Source: JAJVID01 sp050247435
GTDB lineage: Bacteria; Acidobacteriota; Blastocatellia; RBC074
Assembly (NCBI GenBank): GCA_050247435.1
Contig: JBFWUF010000033.1
Coordinates: 1-64,000 of the forward strand
DNA: 64,000 bases
Direction: 5' to 3'
Of the stretch, positions 47,696 to 58,523 are shown piece by piece (within the stretch, counting starts at the first letter, position 1; each line of letters opens with the position of its first letter). The position numbers were made by a program, and so were the translations under genes. Under the pieces are notes generated by a model. That model made no database searches, was not told the DNA's origin, and saw only the letters and a list, made by a program, of their open reading frames with translations.

Positions 47696-47946
47696 CTGAG
47701 AGCCTGTTTTGAAATTGCCTTTTCCCTAGCCCAGCCGTTCACGGCTGGGAAAACCGGCAAAAAATTGTTTCAGCCCGGTTCACCGGGCTTACCATTGGGC
47801 TTTAGCCATAGGCGACACGCGGCTAAAGCCAATCAGAAGGACGGTGAACCGTCCTCTATTATTCCTTGTTGTTCGCTCCCCCAGCCGTGAACGGCTGGGC
47901 TAGGGAAAAACATGCAACTGCGGCGAATTTCAAAACATCCTCTGAG
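47696..47946. mobile_element. 251-bp MITE-like element with imperfect terminal inverted repeats and nested palindromes
   Basis: The ends CTGAGAGCCTGTTTTGAAATT (first 21 bases) and the complement ending at 47946 match with about four mismatches. Inside are stacked palindromes: CCCAGCCGTTCACGGCTGGG, CAGCCCGGTTCACCGGGCTT, a GGCTTTAGCC pair, GGACGGTGAACCGTCC and CCCAGCCGTGAACGGCTGGG. It codes for nothing evident. HsdR remnants stand on both sides, so it sits inside the decayed gene. Confidence 0.78.
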
Positions 47947-48036
47947 AATACCCAACACCCGGACGCCGATCCGTTTGACCTGCTCTGCCATTTGGCGTTC
48001 AATGCGCCGCTGTCGTCATATCTCGGCAAGAAATAA
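47947..48036 (+). pseudogene. hsdR C-terminal-side remnant
   Basis: Directly after the element, the frame reads NTQHPDADPFDLLCHLAFNA followed by PLSSYLGKK and TAA 48034-48036. DADPFDLLCHLAFNAPL is a typical conserved phrase in the post-helicase part of type I R subunits. It is only 29 codons and cannot be functional. No hsdM or hsdS is seen. Confidence 0.7.
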
Positions 48037-48126
48037 GAGAGGCGGCGACCTTCATTTTCTCAAAGGCCGCCGCCTCTTGGGTTCTTTCCCACCTAACCTC
48101 GCTCGCGACAGTCGTGACTACAACGC

Positions 48127-50688
<2,562 letters not shown>

Positions 50689-50722
50689 AAGCTGGCGCTT
50701 CCTTCTTGTTCTATTTGGATTT

Positions 50723-50752
50723 TTGACGTTACAACAAGTCGCGGATTATAGA
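50723..50752 (+). promoter_or_regulatory. Candidate sigma-70-type promoter
   Basis: TTGACG (50723-50728) and TATAGA (50747-50752) are 18 bases apart in the 284-base divergent gap between the pyrophosphatase and the M16 gene. It would read towards the M16 gene with a leader of about 210 bases. Nothing else in this gap is recognisable. Confidence 0.3.
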
Positions 50753-50972
50753 CAAAGTGAATTAAGTTGCAAAGCGGCAAAATCCCGAATTTACAGGCTT
50801 TTTGCGCGTCAGGCGGCCAGGCCTTCTGGTCAGACAATCATTTTCCAATCCGGCAACTTCCGGCTCGGTTTCCGTTCAGAGTCTGATGGAAATCTCACGA
50901 CAAGGCGAGGTTGTAATTCGGTTTGTTCGTGCTAAAGTCTGAATCACGTTTAATAGCCTTGAGAGGAAGAAG

Positions 50973-53900
50973 ATGTATCGTAGCGGGAAGACAATTGTTT
51001 CAACCATCGCGCTGGTTTCTTTAGTTTCAGCTTTAATTCCAGCGGGCGCCCTGCCTCAAAGCGGACGCGGGCGACAGCCTGCTCCGGCTCCGAAACCCAC
51101 GCCGAAACCGAACGCGCCGGTAACCGTGCTCGGCCTACCCGAAGGCGGCAAGCTGGCGCGCCACGAAGCCGACGGCGCGGTTTCGCGAGCCGTGTTGAAA
51201 AACGGATTGACCGTGATCATTCGCGAGCGCCATTCGTCGCCGTTGGTGGCCGTGAATGTCAGTGTCAAAGCAGGCTCGATCAACGACCCGGAAGAGTTGG
51301 CGGGGATGTCGCGGCTGACCAGGCATCTGATTTTGAAAGGCACGGCTAAGCGGCCCGGCGCGGCGATTGACCGCGCGGTGGCTAAACTCGGCGGGATTTT
51401 GAATTCAAAGACCGCTTACGATCAAACTTCATTCAATCTCATCGCCCCATCAGAAAGTTATCAGGCGATGATCGAATTGCTGGCTGACCTGATCCAACAT
51501 CCGGCTTTCAAATCTGAAGACGTGAAAGGCGCGGCGGAACTAGCGTTGCTTGAAAGTAAGCGCGAGCAGGACAGGGCGGACGCGGCGGCGATTGAAAAAC
51601 TCTTTGCGACGGCTTTCACCGTAAACCGCATCAGGCGCGGCGGCGCGGTGTCTGATTCAATGCCAGCTTCAGTGACGCGCGATCAAGCAGTGGCTTTTTA
51701 TCAAAATCATTACCACCCGGCGAACACGGTGGTCACAATCGTCGGCGACATCTTCTCGCTCAAGGCTCTAGGGCAGGTTCAACTAAATTTCGGCAATTTC
51801 AAAAAAGCTTCCGGAATTCAGCCGCCAACCGCCACTGCCCCAAAAACAACCGCCGCAAATTCCAAACCAGCTTCAACACCCCCAGTCGCCGCCACAAATT
51901 CCAAACCAGCTTCAACATCAACCAAGCTGACTGAGAAACAATCCGCAATCCCAAATCCGCAATCCGCAATCGCCGAGGAGCCTCAGCAGGACAAGCTGCG
52001 TTACGGCAATTCGCGCGCGGACATCGGCGAGAGCATTGTCACAATCGGCTACCGCATGCCCGCCCTCAAAGCCGATAAAGACGGTTTGAAAGAAACGGCG
52101 GCAATGCAGATGATGGCGGCGGTTTTGGGATTGGGCCAGGGGTCGCGCTTGTGGCAGGGTCTGCGCGAGGGACAAGCTTCGCGCGACAAGGCGGGCGTCG
52201 TTTTCGAGATCAGCGCAAAACATTTGTCACTGCCCGGCGCCGGGATGTTCGTCTCGCAAATGCGCGTTGACCCAGACCGGATTGACCGCGCCGAGGCGGA
52301 GTATTTCCGCGAGATCGAGCGCTTCCGCCGCGAACTTGTCGGCGAAGCCGAACTGGCGCGCGCGCTCATTATGCTGGAAAAAGAGCATCTTGACACAATC
52401 TCGAAATACGAAGACGAAGCCGCGACGCTGGCGCGCTATCAAATTCAATACGGCGATTTCAAATTGTTCGATTCAAATCTGGCTCGCATCCGCGCCGTCA
52501 CCGCGCAGGATATTCAGCAGGCGGCGGCGAAATATCTGACGCTGGCCAACGCTTCAGTCCAGGAGTACGAATCGTCGAAGGCGCCCGCGCGCACGTTCAC
52601 GCCCGAAAAATTCGCCGAACTGATTCTGACGTTCGAGGCCAAAGCGGCGCAGCCGGTCAAACCCGAAGAGGTCAAGCCCGCAGTCGCGCTGAAAGAATTC
52701 AAACAGGGCGACGAGCGCGGGCAGACCAGTGAAGGCCAGAACGTGATCATCGCCAGCGTGCCATTGCCGATCAGGGATTATTCGGTGCTGCGCGGGCCGC
52801 GCGCTTACGTGCGCGAAGACAAGGCGTATCCGAAGCTCTCGGTCGGCGTCTATTTTCAGGGCGGGCGTTTGATCGAAGACCAGACGACGAGCGGGATGAC
52901 CGAATTGATGCTGCGCGCGATGATGAAAAGCACGACGACGCGCAAATTCGACCTGATCGCGCACGAGTTGGAAAGTTACGGAGGCCGGATTCAGATCGTC
53001 AACGAGCCGGATTTCTTCGGATTCACGCTCGATGTGATGTCGCGCAACGCAGAGAACGCGGTCAAGCTGCTGCTGGACGTGATCGAAAATCCCTACTTCG
53101 ACAAAGTGGAAGTCGCGCGCGAACGCGACGCGCTGGTCGCCCACCAATCGCGGCGACGAGATGGCGAAGCGCGATCAATTGATCTGATGCTGTCCACGCT
53201 CTATCCCGGCCATCCTTACGGTCTGCCGCGATTCGGGCTGGCCGAAGTCGTGAAGGCGGCCAACGAGGAGAAGCTGGAGGCGTGGCACGCGAAGACGGTC
53301 AAGCGGCAGTACCCGCTCGTGCTGATTGTCGGCGACACCGACGGATCGGCGCTCGTTTCCAGAATTTTCTCTGAAGGGTTGAGGCGCAACGAACTCGACA
53401 AGACGATCAAGGCCAATCTGCCGAACTCTTACGCGACGCCGGAGGACAAGATCGAACAGCGGTTGCGGCAGTCTTCTTCGCTGGCCGTCGGGTTCCGCAC
53501 GCCCCAACTTCCGCCGGAGAAGCAGAACGATCAACTTGCGATGGCGATGCTGGCGACGCTGGCGACCGCTGGAAAATTGACTGAAGAGTTGCGCGACAAA
53601 CTCAATCTGACAGACGACGTGGCGATGATCAGCGATCAGCGTCTGGCGGCGGGGGTGTTATTCGCCCGGTTTGCGACGCTGCCCGAAAACGAGCAGCGCG
53701 CGAGAGAGGCGTTGCAGGCCGCGCTGCAAAACCTGACCGCCGCGCAAGTTTCAGACGAAGAGTTCGAGCAGGGCCGCAACGCCGAAATCGGGCGTTACGC
53801 CATCGCGTTGCAGAATCACACGGCCAGAGCGTTGGAATACGCGCGCGCGATCGTCGGCGGGCGCAAACCCGCCGACGTCGAATCGCAACCCGATCTGATT

Positions 53901-54029
53901 CGCGCGGTCAGGAAGACCGACATCAAACGCGTCGCCGAAAGCGCGATGAAGTCCGGTCAGGCCGGGCGCGGCGTCGTGCGCGGCAATGCGACAGCGGCGG
54001 CGCAATCGAGCCAGAACCGAAGCCAGTAG
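50973..54029 (+). CDS. Tandem M16 (pitrilysin-like) protein lacking the HxxEH motif
   Basis: A 1018-residue exported protein with a signal peptide (residues 1-28) and two M16 halves, each with an N-terminal peptidase-like and a C-terminal M16_C-like part. In the first half, where active enzymes have His-x-x-Glu-His, the sequence is R114-L-T-R117-H118, so two of three catalytic residues are gone. The second half (TSGMTELMLRAMMKST) also lacks it. A Pro/Ala/Ser-rich linker (about residues 285-340) contains SAIPNPQSAIA, encoded by a CAATCCGCAATC repeat. It may act as a partner of an active M16 protein. ATG 50973 follows GAGAGGAAG. Confidence 0.85.
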   Translation: MYRSGKTIVSTIALVSLVSALIPAGALPQSGRGRQPAPAPKPTPKPNAPVTVLGLPEGGKLARHEADGAVSRAVLKNGLTVIIRERHSSPLVAVNVSVKAGSINDPEELAGMSRLTRHLILKGTAKRPGAAIDRAVAKLGGILNSKTAYDQTSFNLIAPSESYQAMIELLADLIQHPAFKSEDVKGAAELALLESKREQDRADAAAIEKLFATAFTVNRIRRGGAVSDSMPASVTRDQAVAFYQNHYHPANTVVTIVGDIFSLKALGQVQLNFGNFKKASGIQPPTATAPKTTAANSKPASTPPVAATNSKPASTSTKLTEKQSAIPNPQSAIAEEPQQDKLRYGNSRADIGESIVTIGYRMPALKADKDGLKETAAMQMMAAVLGLGQGSRLWQGLREGQASRDKAGVVFEISAKHLSLPGAGMFVSQMRVDPDRIDRAEAEYFREIERFRRELVGEAELARALIMLEKEHLDTISKYEDEAATLARYQIQYGDFKLFDSNLARIRAVTAQDIQQAAAKYLTLANASVQEYESSKAPARTFTPEKFAELILTFEAKAAQPVKPEEVKPAVALKEFKQGDERGQTSEGQNVIIASVPLPIRDYSVLRGPRAYVREDKAYPKLSVGVYFQGGRLIEDQTTSGMTELMLRAMMKSTTTRKFDLIAHELESYGGRIQIVNEPDFFGFTLDVMSRNAENAVKLLLDVIENPYFDKVEVARERDALVAHQSRRRDGEARSIDLMLSTLYPGHPYGLPRFGLAEVVKAANEEKLEAWHAKTVKRQYPLVLIVGDTDGSALVSRIFSEGLRRNELDKTIKANLPNSYATPEDKIEQRLRQSSSLAVGFRTPQLPPEKQNDQLAMAMLATLATAGKLTEELRDKLNLTDDVAMISDQRLAAGVLFARFATLPENEQRAREALQAALQNLTAAQVSDEEFEQGRNAEIGRYAIALQNHTARALEYARAIVGGRKPADVESQPDLIRAVRKTDIKRVAESAMKSGQAGRGVVRGNATAAAQSSQNRSQ

Positions 54030-54030
54030 A

Positions 54031-55071
54031 ATGCAAAGCGAGTTCGACTTCATAAAGCGCGTTCGCGATCAGGCAGCGAAACGCCCGCCGCCCGGCCTGG
54101 TCTTCGGAATCGGCGACGATGCGGCGATCTTGAGCGAACGAAGCGGGCGCGAGACGCTCGTCACCGTTGACCTGCTGGTCGAAGACGTTGATTTCAAGCT
54201 CGAATACGCGCCGCCGCGCTGGCTGGGGCATAAAGCGCTGGCAGTGAGTTTGAGCGACATTGCGGCGATGGGCGGCGCGCCCGCGTTTTCATTGCTCACG
54301 CTCGGCATTCCGAAACAATTTCAAATCTCAAATCCCGAATCTCAAATCTTCTTCGCGGAGTTTTTCACAGGCTATTTCGAGCTGGCCGAAAAATATTCCG
54401 TGGCTTTGATTGGCGGCGACATCTCGTCAACGCCTGACCGCCTGATGATTGACTCGATCGTGATCGGGCATTGTCAGGCTGGAAAGGCCGTTCGTCGCGA
54501 CCAGGCGAAAATCGGAGACGCGATCTACCTGACTGGCTCGGTCGGCGCATCCGCCGCCGGGTTGAAATTATTGTTGGACGGCGCGCGCGCGAACGAGAGC
54601 GATGACGACCTGACTCAATCGGCTCTGCGCGCGCATTTGCGGCCCGAACCTCGCAGTGATTTTGGCCGGCGAGTCGGCGAACTCGGCCTGACGCATTCGA
54701 TGATTGATGTGAGCGACGGCCTGGCGCAAGACCTCTCGCACATTTGCGAGGAGAGCGGAGTCGCGGCGATTGTTGATTTCGATTCCGCGCCGGTCGCCCG
54801 TGAAGTCAGCCTGGTTTTGAAAGAGCCTGAAGCGGCTTTCGATTTTGCGGTTAATGGCGGAGAGGATTTCGAGTTGCTGCTGACGGCGAGCCGCGGCAAC
54901 GAAACCGTTCTGTTTGAAATCGCGGATGATTGCAGGCTGAAGCTCTCGCGCATCGGCGAAATCGTTCAGGCGGATCGAAAGCGGCGATCATCGCCCGTTC
55001 TGCTGCGGCGCGACGGCGAGCTTAAGCCGCTGTCAATTCGCGGATTCGATCACTTCCTGACCACGTCCTGA
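54031..55071 (+). CDS. thiL: Thiamine-monophosphate kinase
   Basis: ThiL phosphorylates thiamine monophosphate to the active cofactor. The 346-residue protein has FGIGDDAAIL, VTVDLLVEDVDF, ALAVSLSDIAAMGGAP, LIGGDISSTPD, YLTGSVGASAAGL, MIDVSDGLAQDLSHI and VNGGEDFELLL, all standard. Residues about 95-107 (KQFQISNPESQIF) replace the normal short loop; they come from an AAATCTCAAATC-type repeat inserted in frame. The stop codon lies in an 11-bp tandem repeat. It starts 1 base after the M16 stop. Confidence 0.9.
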   Translation: MQSEFDFIKRVRDQAAKRPPPGLVFGIGDDAAILSERSGRETLVTVDLLVEDVDFKLEYAPPRWLGHKALAVSLSDIAAMGGAPAFSLLTLGIPKQFQISNPESQIFFAEFFTGYFELAEKYSVALIGGDISSTPDRLMIDSIVIGHCQAGKAVRRDQAKIGDAIYLTGSVGASAAGLKLLLDGARANESDDDLTQSALRAHLRPEPRSDFGRRVGELGLTHSMIDVSDGLAQDLSHICEESGVAAIVDFDSAPVAREVSLVLKEPEAAFDFAVNGGEDFELLLTASRGNETVLFEIADDCRLKLSRIGEIVQADRKRRSSPVLLRRDGELKPLSIRGFDHFLTTS

Positions 55072-55107
55072 CCACGTCCTGACCACTTCCCGACCACTTC
55101 CCGATTT
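55055..55107. repeat. 11-bp tandem repeat at the thiL stop
   Basis: About four and a half units of TCCTGACCACG/TCCCGACCACT run from 55055. The first unit encodes the last residues and TGA stop of thiL (55069-55071). The remaining units lie in the gap before ttcA. Confidence 0.85.
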
Positions 55108-55187
55108 GACGCATCGCGCGGCCTGCCCTAAGCTTTCTCTTCGATCGAACGCACTCAAAATATTCCCGTCTACACGGAGCGATTAAT

Positions 55188-56057
55188 TTGATAGACAGAC
55201 AAGAACAATTGCAAATAAAGCTGCTGCGCCGAGTGGGCGAAGCGATCAAAGATTTCGGAATGATCACCGAAGGCGACCGAGTTATGGTCTGCCTGAGCGG
55301 CGGCAAGGACAGCTACACGCTGCTTCATCTGTTGATGGAAATCAGACGCCGCGCCCCGGTCAACTTCGATATCCTCGCGGTCAACCTGGATCAGAAACAG
55401 CCGGATTTTCCCGAACACGTCCTGCCGGAATACCTTTCGAGCATCGGCGTCCCCTATCGCATCGTCGAGCAGGATACTTACTCGGTGGTCAAGCGTCTGG
55501 CGCCGAAGACCTATTGCTCGGTCTGCGCGCGCATGCGACGCGGCATTTTGTACAACGTCGCGGTTGAAGAAGGCTGCACGAAGATCGCGCTTGGCCATCA
55601 CGCCGACGACATCCTGCAAACATTCTTGCTCAATCTGTTTTTCGTCGGCACGATGAAGGCCATGCCGCCCGTGCTGCGTTCGGACGACGGGCGCAACACG
55701 GTGATCCGCCCGATGGCTTACATCTGGGAGAAAGACATCGCCGAATACGTCACGATGCAGGATTATCCGATCATTCCCTGCAATCTGTGCGGCTCGCAGG
55801 AGAACCTGAAGCGCAAACGGGTCAAGCGACTGATTGACGATTTGCAGAAAGAGATTCCGCACGTCCGCCAATCAATGCTGAAGGCGATGGGCAACATCGT
55901 CAACACACACATGCTCGATCACAACCTCTTCGATTTTAAATCGCTGTCGGCGGCCATCGGCGACGTCGAGGCCGAACTCGATTTCGCAATTGGCGTTCAC
56001 GGCGAAGAGTTTGGGGCTGAGGTCGCAGCGCCCGCGCCGGTTTCGATAGCGCGTTGA
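55188..56057 (+). CDS. ttcA: tRNA 2-thiocytidine synthetase TtcA-like
   Basis: A 289-residue PP-loop ATPase that would thiolate C32 of tRNA using an iron-sulfur cluster. The ATP loop is S37-GGKDS, the cluster cysteines are in YCSVCARMRRG and a second pair in IPCNLCGSQEN, and ALGHHADDILQTFLLNLFF is the family signature. The start is TTG 55188 about 7 bases after GGAG; no ATG fits. It follows thiL after 116 bases. Confidence 0.87.
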   Translation: MIDRQEQLQIKLLRRVGEAIKDFGMITEGDRVMVCLSGGKDSYTLLHLLMEIRRRAPVNFDILAVNLDQKQPDFPEHVLPEYLSSIGVPYRIVEQDTYSVVKRLAPKTYCSVCARMRRGILYNVAVEEGCTKIALGHHADDILQTFLLNLFFVGTMKAMPPVLRSDDGRNTVIRPMAYIWEKDIAEYVTMQDYPIIPCNLCGSQENLKRKRVKRLIDDLQKEIPHVRQSMLKAMGNIVNTHMLDHNLFDFKSLSAAIGDVEAELDFAIGVHGEEFGAEVAAPAPVSIAR

Positions 56058-56089
56058 TTTTTGCAGCAAGCCGAAGAGAAATTACGGAA

Positions 56090-56162
56090 CAGACGGAGTA
56101 AACGGAACAAACGGAAATCATCTTTCTGATTCTTTTCCGTTCGTTCCGTTTATTCCGTCTTT
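56090..56162. repeat. Inverted repeat GACGGAGTAAACGGAACAAACGGAAA
   Basis: The left arm 56090-56117 and right arm 56134-56162 pair with two or three mismatches around a loop of about 15 bases. It is AT-richer than its surroundings, made of repeated CGGAA words, and fills the gap between ttcA and the PRC-barrel gene. Confidence 0.87.
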
Positions 56163-56277
56163 TCGTGTTCTACTTGTTTCTGTCCGGCCACTCTTCCATC
56201 TTCTAAACAGGCTTTGAGTTCGCCGCTGCCGGCATAAGGAATAAAAGTTGCTATTTTTCATGTCAGGGGAGGAAGTC

Positions 56278-56931
56278 ATGCTGGAAATTAATATCGGAGC
56301 CACAATCGAGAGCCGGGGCCGTGAGGTCGGGCGCGTCGAGCAGGTCGTGTTGAACCGCGATTCATATGAGGCTACTCATTTGGTAGTCAAACACGGCGGA
56401 TTGCTTAGCGCCAGGCATCTGCTGATGCCATTCAACTGGGTGATTGGATCGGAACACGACCGTGTTCGGATTGATCGCGCGGAAGACGAGATAACCGCGC
56501 TGCCCAATTTCGAAATGCAGCATTACGTCAGGCTGGATCAGTTGGACGAGGAACAAGTGGAGCATCCGCGCTCCCAGATTAAACCGTCCGATTGGATCAA
56601 CTACGTCGTCCCCTTCGTCGCCAACGCGTTCGGCGACCCGTATCACCCGCCCGGCGTGGTCGTCACCGATCAACTGCTTTCGACTTCCGAAAGCGCGGTC
56701 AACCGCGGTCTTCCCGTCGAATCGAGCGACGGGCACAAAGTCGGCGAAGTTCACGAAGTGTTGCTCAGCCAGCCTGAGTGGCGGTTGAGCGGCCTCGTGA
56801 TCACGCGCGGCTTTGTGTTGAAACACCCGCTGCGCGTGCCTGGCGATTGGGTCGCCAGCATCGAGCGCGACCGCATTGCGCTCAACCGCTCGCAACAGCA
56901 AATTGAAGATTGGGAGAAGCAGCGACGCTGA
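56278..56931 (+). CDS. PRC-barrel domain protein
   Basis: A 217-residue soluble protein with two PRC-barrel-like halves: INIGATIESRGREVGRVEQV near the N-terminus and LPVESSDGHKVGEVHEVLLS in the second half, each followed by a conserved LLMPFNWV or HPLRVPGDWV strand. PRC barrels often bind RNA or envelope partners; the function here is unknown. ATG 56278 follows GGGGAGGAAG. It is 21 bases before hemN, so the two are likely co-transcribed. Confidence 0.82.
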   Translation: MLEINIGATIESRGREVGRVEQVVLNRDSYEATHLVVKHGGLLSARHLLMPFNWVIGSEHDRVRIDRAEDEITALPNFEMQHYVRLDQLDEEQVEHPRSQIKPSDWINYVVPFVANAFGDPYHPPGVVVTDQLLSTSESAVNRGLPVESSDGHKVGEVHEVLLSQPEWRLSGLVITRGFVLKHPLRVPGDWVASIERDRIALNRSQQQIEDWEKQRR

Positions 56932-56952
56932 ACCAAAGAGAGATGACAGACG

Positions 56953-58371
56953 ATGCGTATTACCGAACTTATCGAGATTGATCTTCAGGGCGAGCAGGTG
57001 TTTTTCCCTTCGGAGATTCTGGAGAAATACAACCAGCCGGGGCCGCGTTACACTAGCTATCCGACCGCGCCTGAATGGAGCGACAGCTTCGGCGCGGACC
57101 AATGGCAGGTGGCGATTGACGAAACCAGCGAGAGCCGCGCGCCAATCTCGCTTTACGCGCATCTGCCTTTTTGTCAGTCGCTCTGCCTCTTCTGCGGTTG
57201 CAACGTGGTTATCAGCAAAAAAGGCGAAGAAGTCTCCGCGCCTTACCTGAACAGGCTCAAAAAAGAGATTGAGTGGCTAGGCGCGCGGCTCGACCCGGCG
57301 CGCCGCGTCGAGCAAATGCATTGGGGCGGCGGCACGCCAACTTACCTTTCGGCTGAGCAGATCGAGGATCTTTTCACGCGCATCGCCTCGCGCTTCAAGT
57401 TCGCGCCCGACGCCGAGATCGGCATCGAGATCGAACCGCGAACAACGACCGATGAACACTGCCGGACATTGCGGCGGCTGGGGTTCAACCGGCTAAGCAT
57501 GGGCGTGCAGGATTTCGACCCGCTAGTGCAAAAGACGATCAACCGCGTCCAGCCTTACGAGATGACCAAAGCGGTCTTCGACGAGTGCCGCGAGCTTGGC
57601 TTCACCAGCGTCAACATTGATCTGATCTACGGTCTGCCGCATCAGACGGTCGAAAGCTTCACACAAACGGTCGAAAAGATTCTGCTGCTCAACCCCGACC
57701 GGATCGCGCTTTTCAGCTACGCGCACGTGCCCTGGCTCAAAAAACAGCAGGGCAGCTTCGCCAAGCATCTGCCGCAAGGGTTCGAGAAGTTCCGCATCTT
57801 TCGCCGCGCGATTGAACAATTGACCGAGGCCGGATACCGCTACATCGGCATGGATCATTTCGCGCGCCCCGGCGACGAGCTTTGCCGCGCGCAGGACGAC
57901 CGCACGCTGACGCGCAATTTTCAGGGCTACACGACCAAAGCCGGCTGCGATCTTTACGGCCTGGGTGTCAGCGCGATCAGCAGCCTGGAAAATGTCTACG
58001 CGCAAAACCGGCGCGAATTGCCGAGCTATTACGAGGCGCTTGATCACGATCATTCGCCGGTGATGCGCGGGCTGCGCGTCACGCCGGAAGACAAACTGCG
58101 CCGCGCGGTCATCAACCGCATTCTGTGTCATGGCGCATTGCCGAAGGCCGAGGTCGAACAGGAGTTCGGAATCGAGTTCGACAATCACTTTGCGCCAGAG
58201 CTTGTCCGTTTGCGGGAGTTGGAGCAGGATCAACTCGTCCGCCTCGACCGCAACGCGATCACGGTCACCACGCTGGGCCGCATCTTCATGCGCAACGTGG
58301 CGATGGTCTTCGACGCGCGGCTCAACCGGACGGATCAGGCGCGGCGGCAGACCTTCTCACGCACGCTGTAA
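56953..58371 (+). CDS. hemN: Oxygen-independent coproporphyrinogen III oxidase
   Basis: A radical SAM enzyme of haem biosynthesis, 472 residues. The 4Fe-4S motif is C74-QSL-C78-LF-C81 followed by G-C83, preceded by the HemN signature GPRYTSYPTAPEW. HWGGGTPTYLS and NRLSMGVQDFDPLVQKTINR are further family marks. The length equals true HemN rather than the shorter HemW. Haem supply suits a genome with several di-haem cytochromes in this window. Confidence 0.92.
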   Translation: MRITELIEIDLQGEQVFFPSEILEKYNQPGPRYTSYPTAPEWSDSFGADQWQVAIDETSESRAPISLYAHLPFCQSLCLFCGCNVVISKKGEEVSAPYLNRLKKEIEWLGARLDPARRVEQMHWGGGTPTYLSAEQIEDLFTRIASRFKFAPDAEIGIEIEPRTTTDEHCRTLRRLGFNRLSMGVQDFDPLVQKTINRVQPYEMTKAVFDECRELGFTSVNIDLIYGLPHQTVESFTQTVEKILLLNPDRIALFSYAHVPWLKKQQGSFAKHLPQGFEKFRIFRRAIEQLTEAGYRYIGMDHFARPGDELCRAQDDRTLTRNFQGYTTKAGCDLYGLGVSAISSLENVYAQNRRELPSYYEALDHDHSPVMRGLRVTPEDKLRRAVINRILCHGALPKAEVEQEFGIEFDNHFAPELVRLRELEQDQLVRLDRNAITVTTLGRIFMRNVAMVFDARLNRTDQARRQTFSRTL

Positions 58372-58410
58372 CAAAAGATTTCAGAATCGTTCGCCTACTC
58401 ATTGATCATC

Positions 58411-58501
58411 GCCAATTGGGGATTGGGCATTGTTTTGCAATGGAGAGAAATCAGGCTTCCTGCAAAACAATTGACAATGCTCAATTCGCAATGGTCAATT
58501 C
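58411..58501. repeat. Imperfect inverted repeat of AATTGGGGATTGGGCATTG words
   Basis: The left part 58411-58442 (GCCAATTGGGGATTGGGCAT, then TGTTTTGCAA) pairs loosely with 58461-58501 (TTGCAAAACA-like and CAATGCTCAATTCGCAATGG). It is made of AT-rich words like those inside thiL and the M16 gene, and fills most of the 152-base gap after hemN. Confidence 0.65.
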
Positions 58502-58523
58502 AACCGGCGTTTTTGGCTTCCCG

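Noticed and set aside
55055..55107. Short tandem repeat considered as a CRISPR array
   Set aside because: Units are 11 bases and contiguous without spacers, and no cas genes are present.
58125..58523. Upstream extension of the PhoD-like gene
   Set aside because: It overlaps hemN in another frame and an intergenic repeat; the Tat signal begins at 58524.
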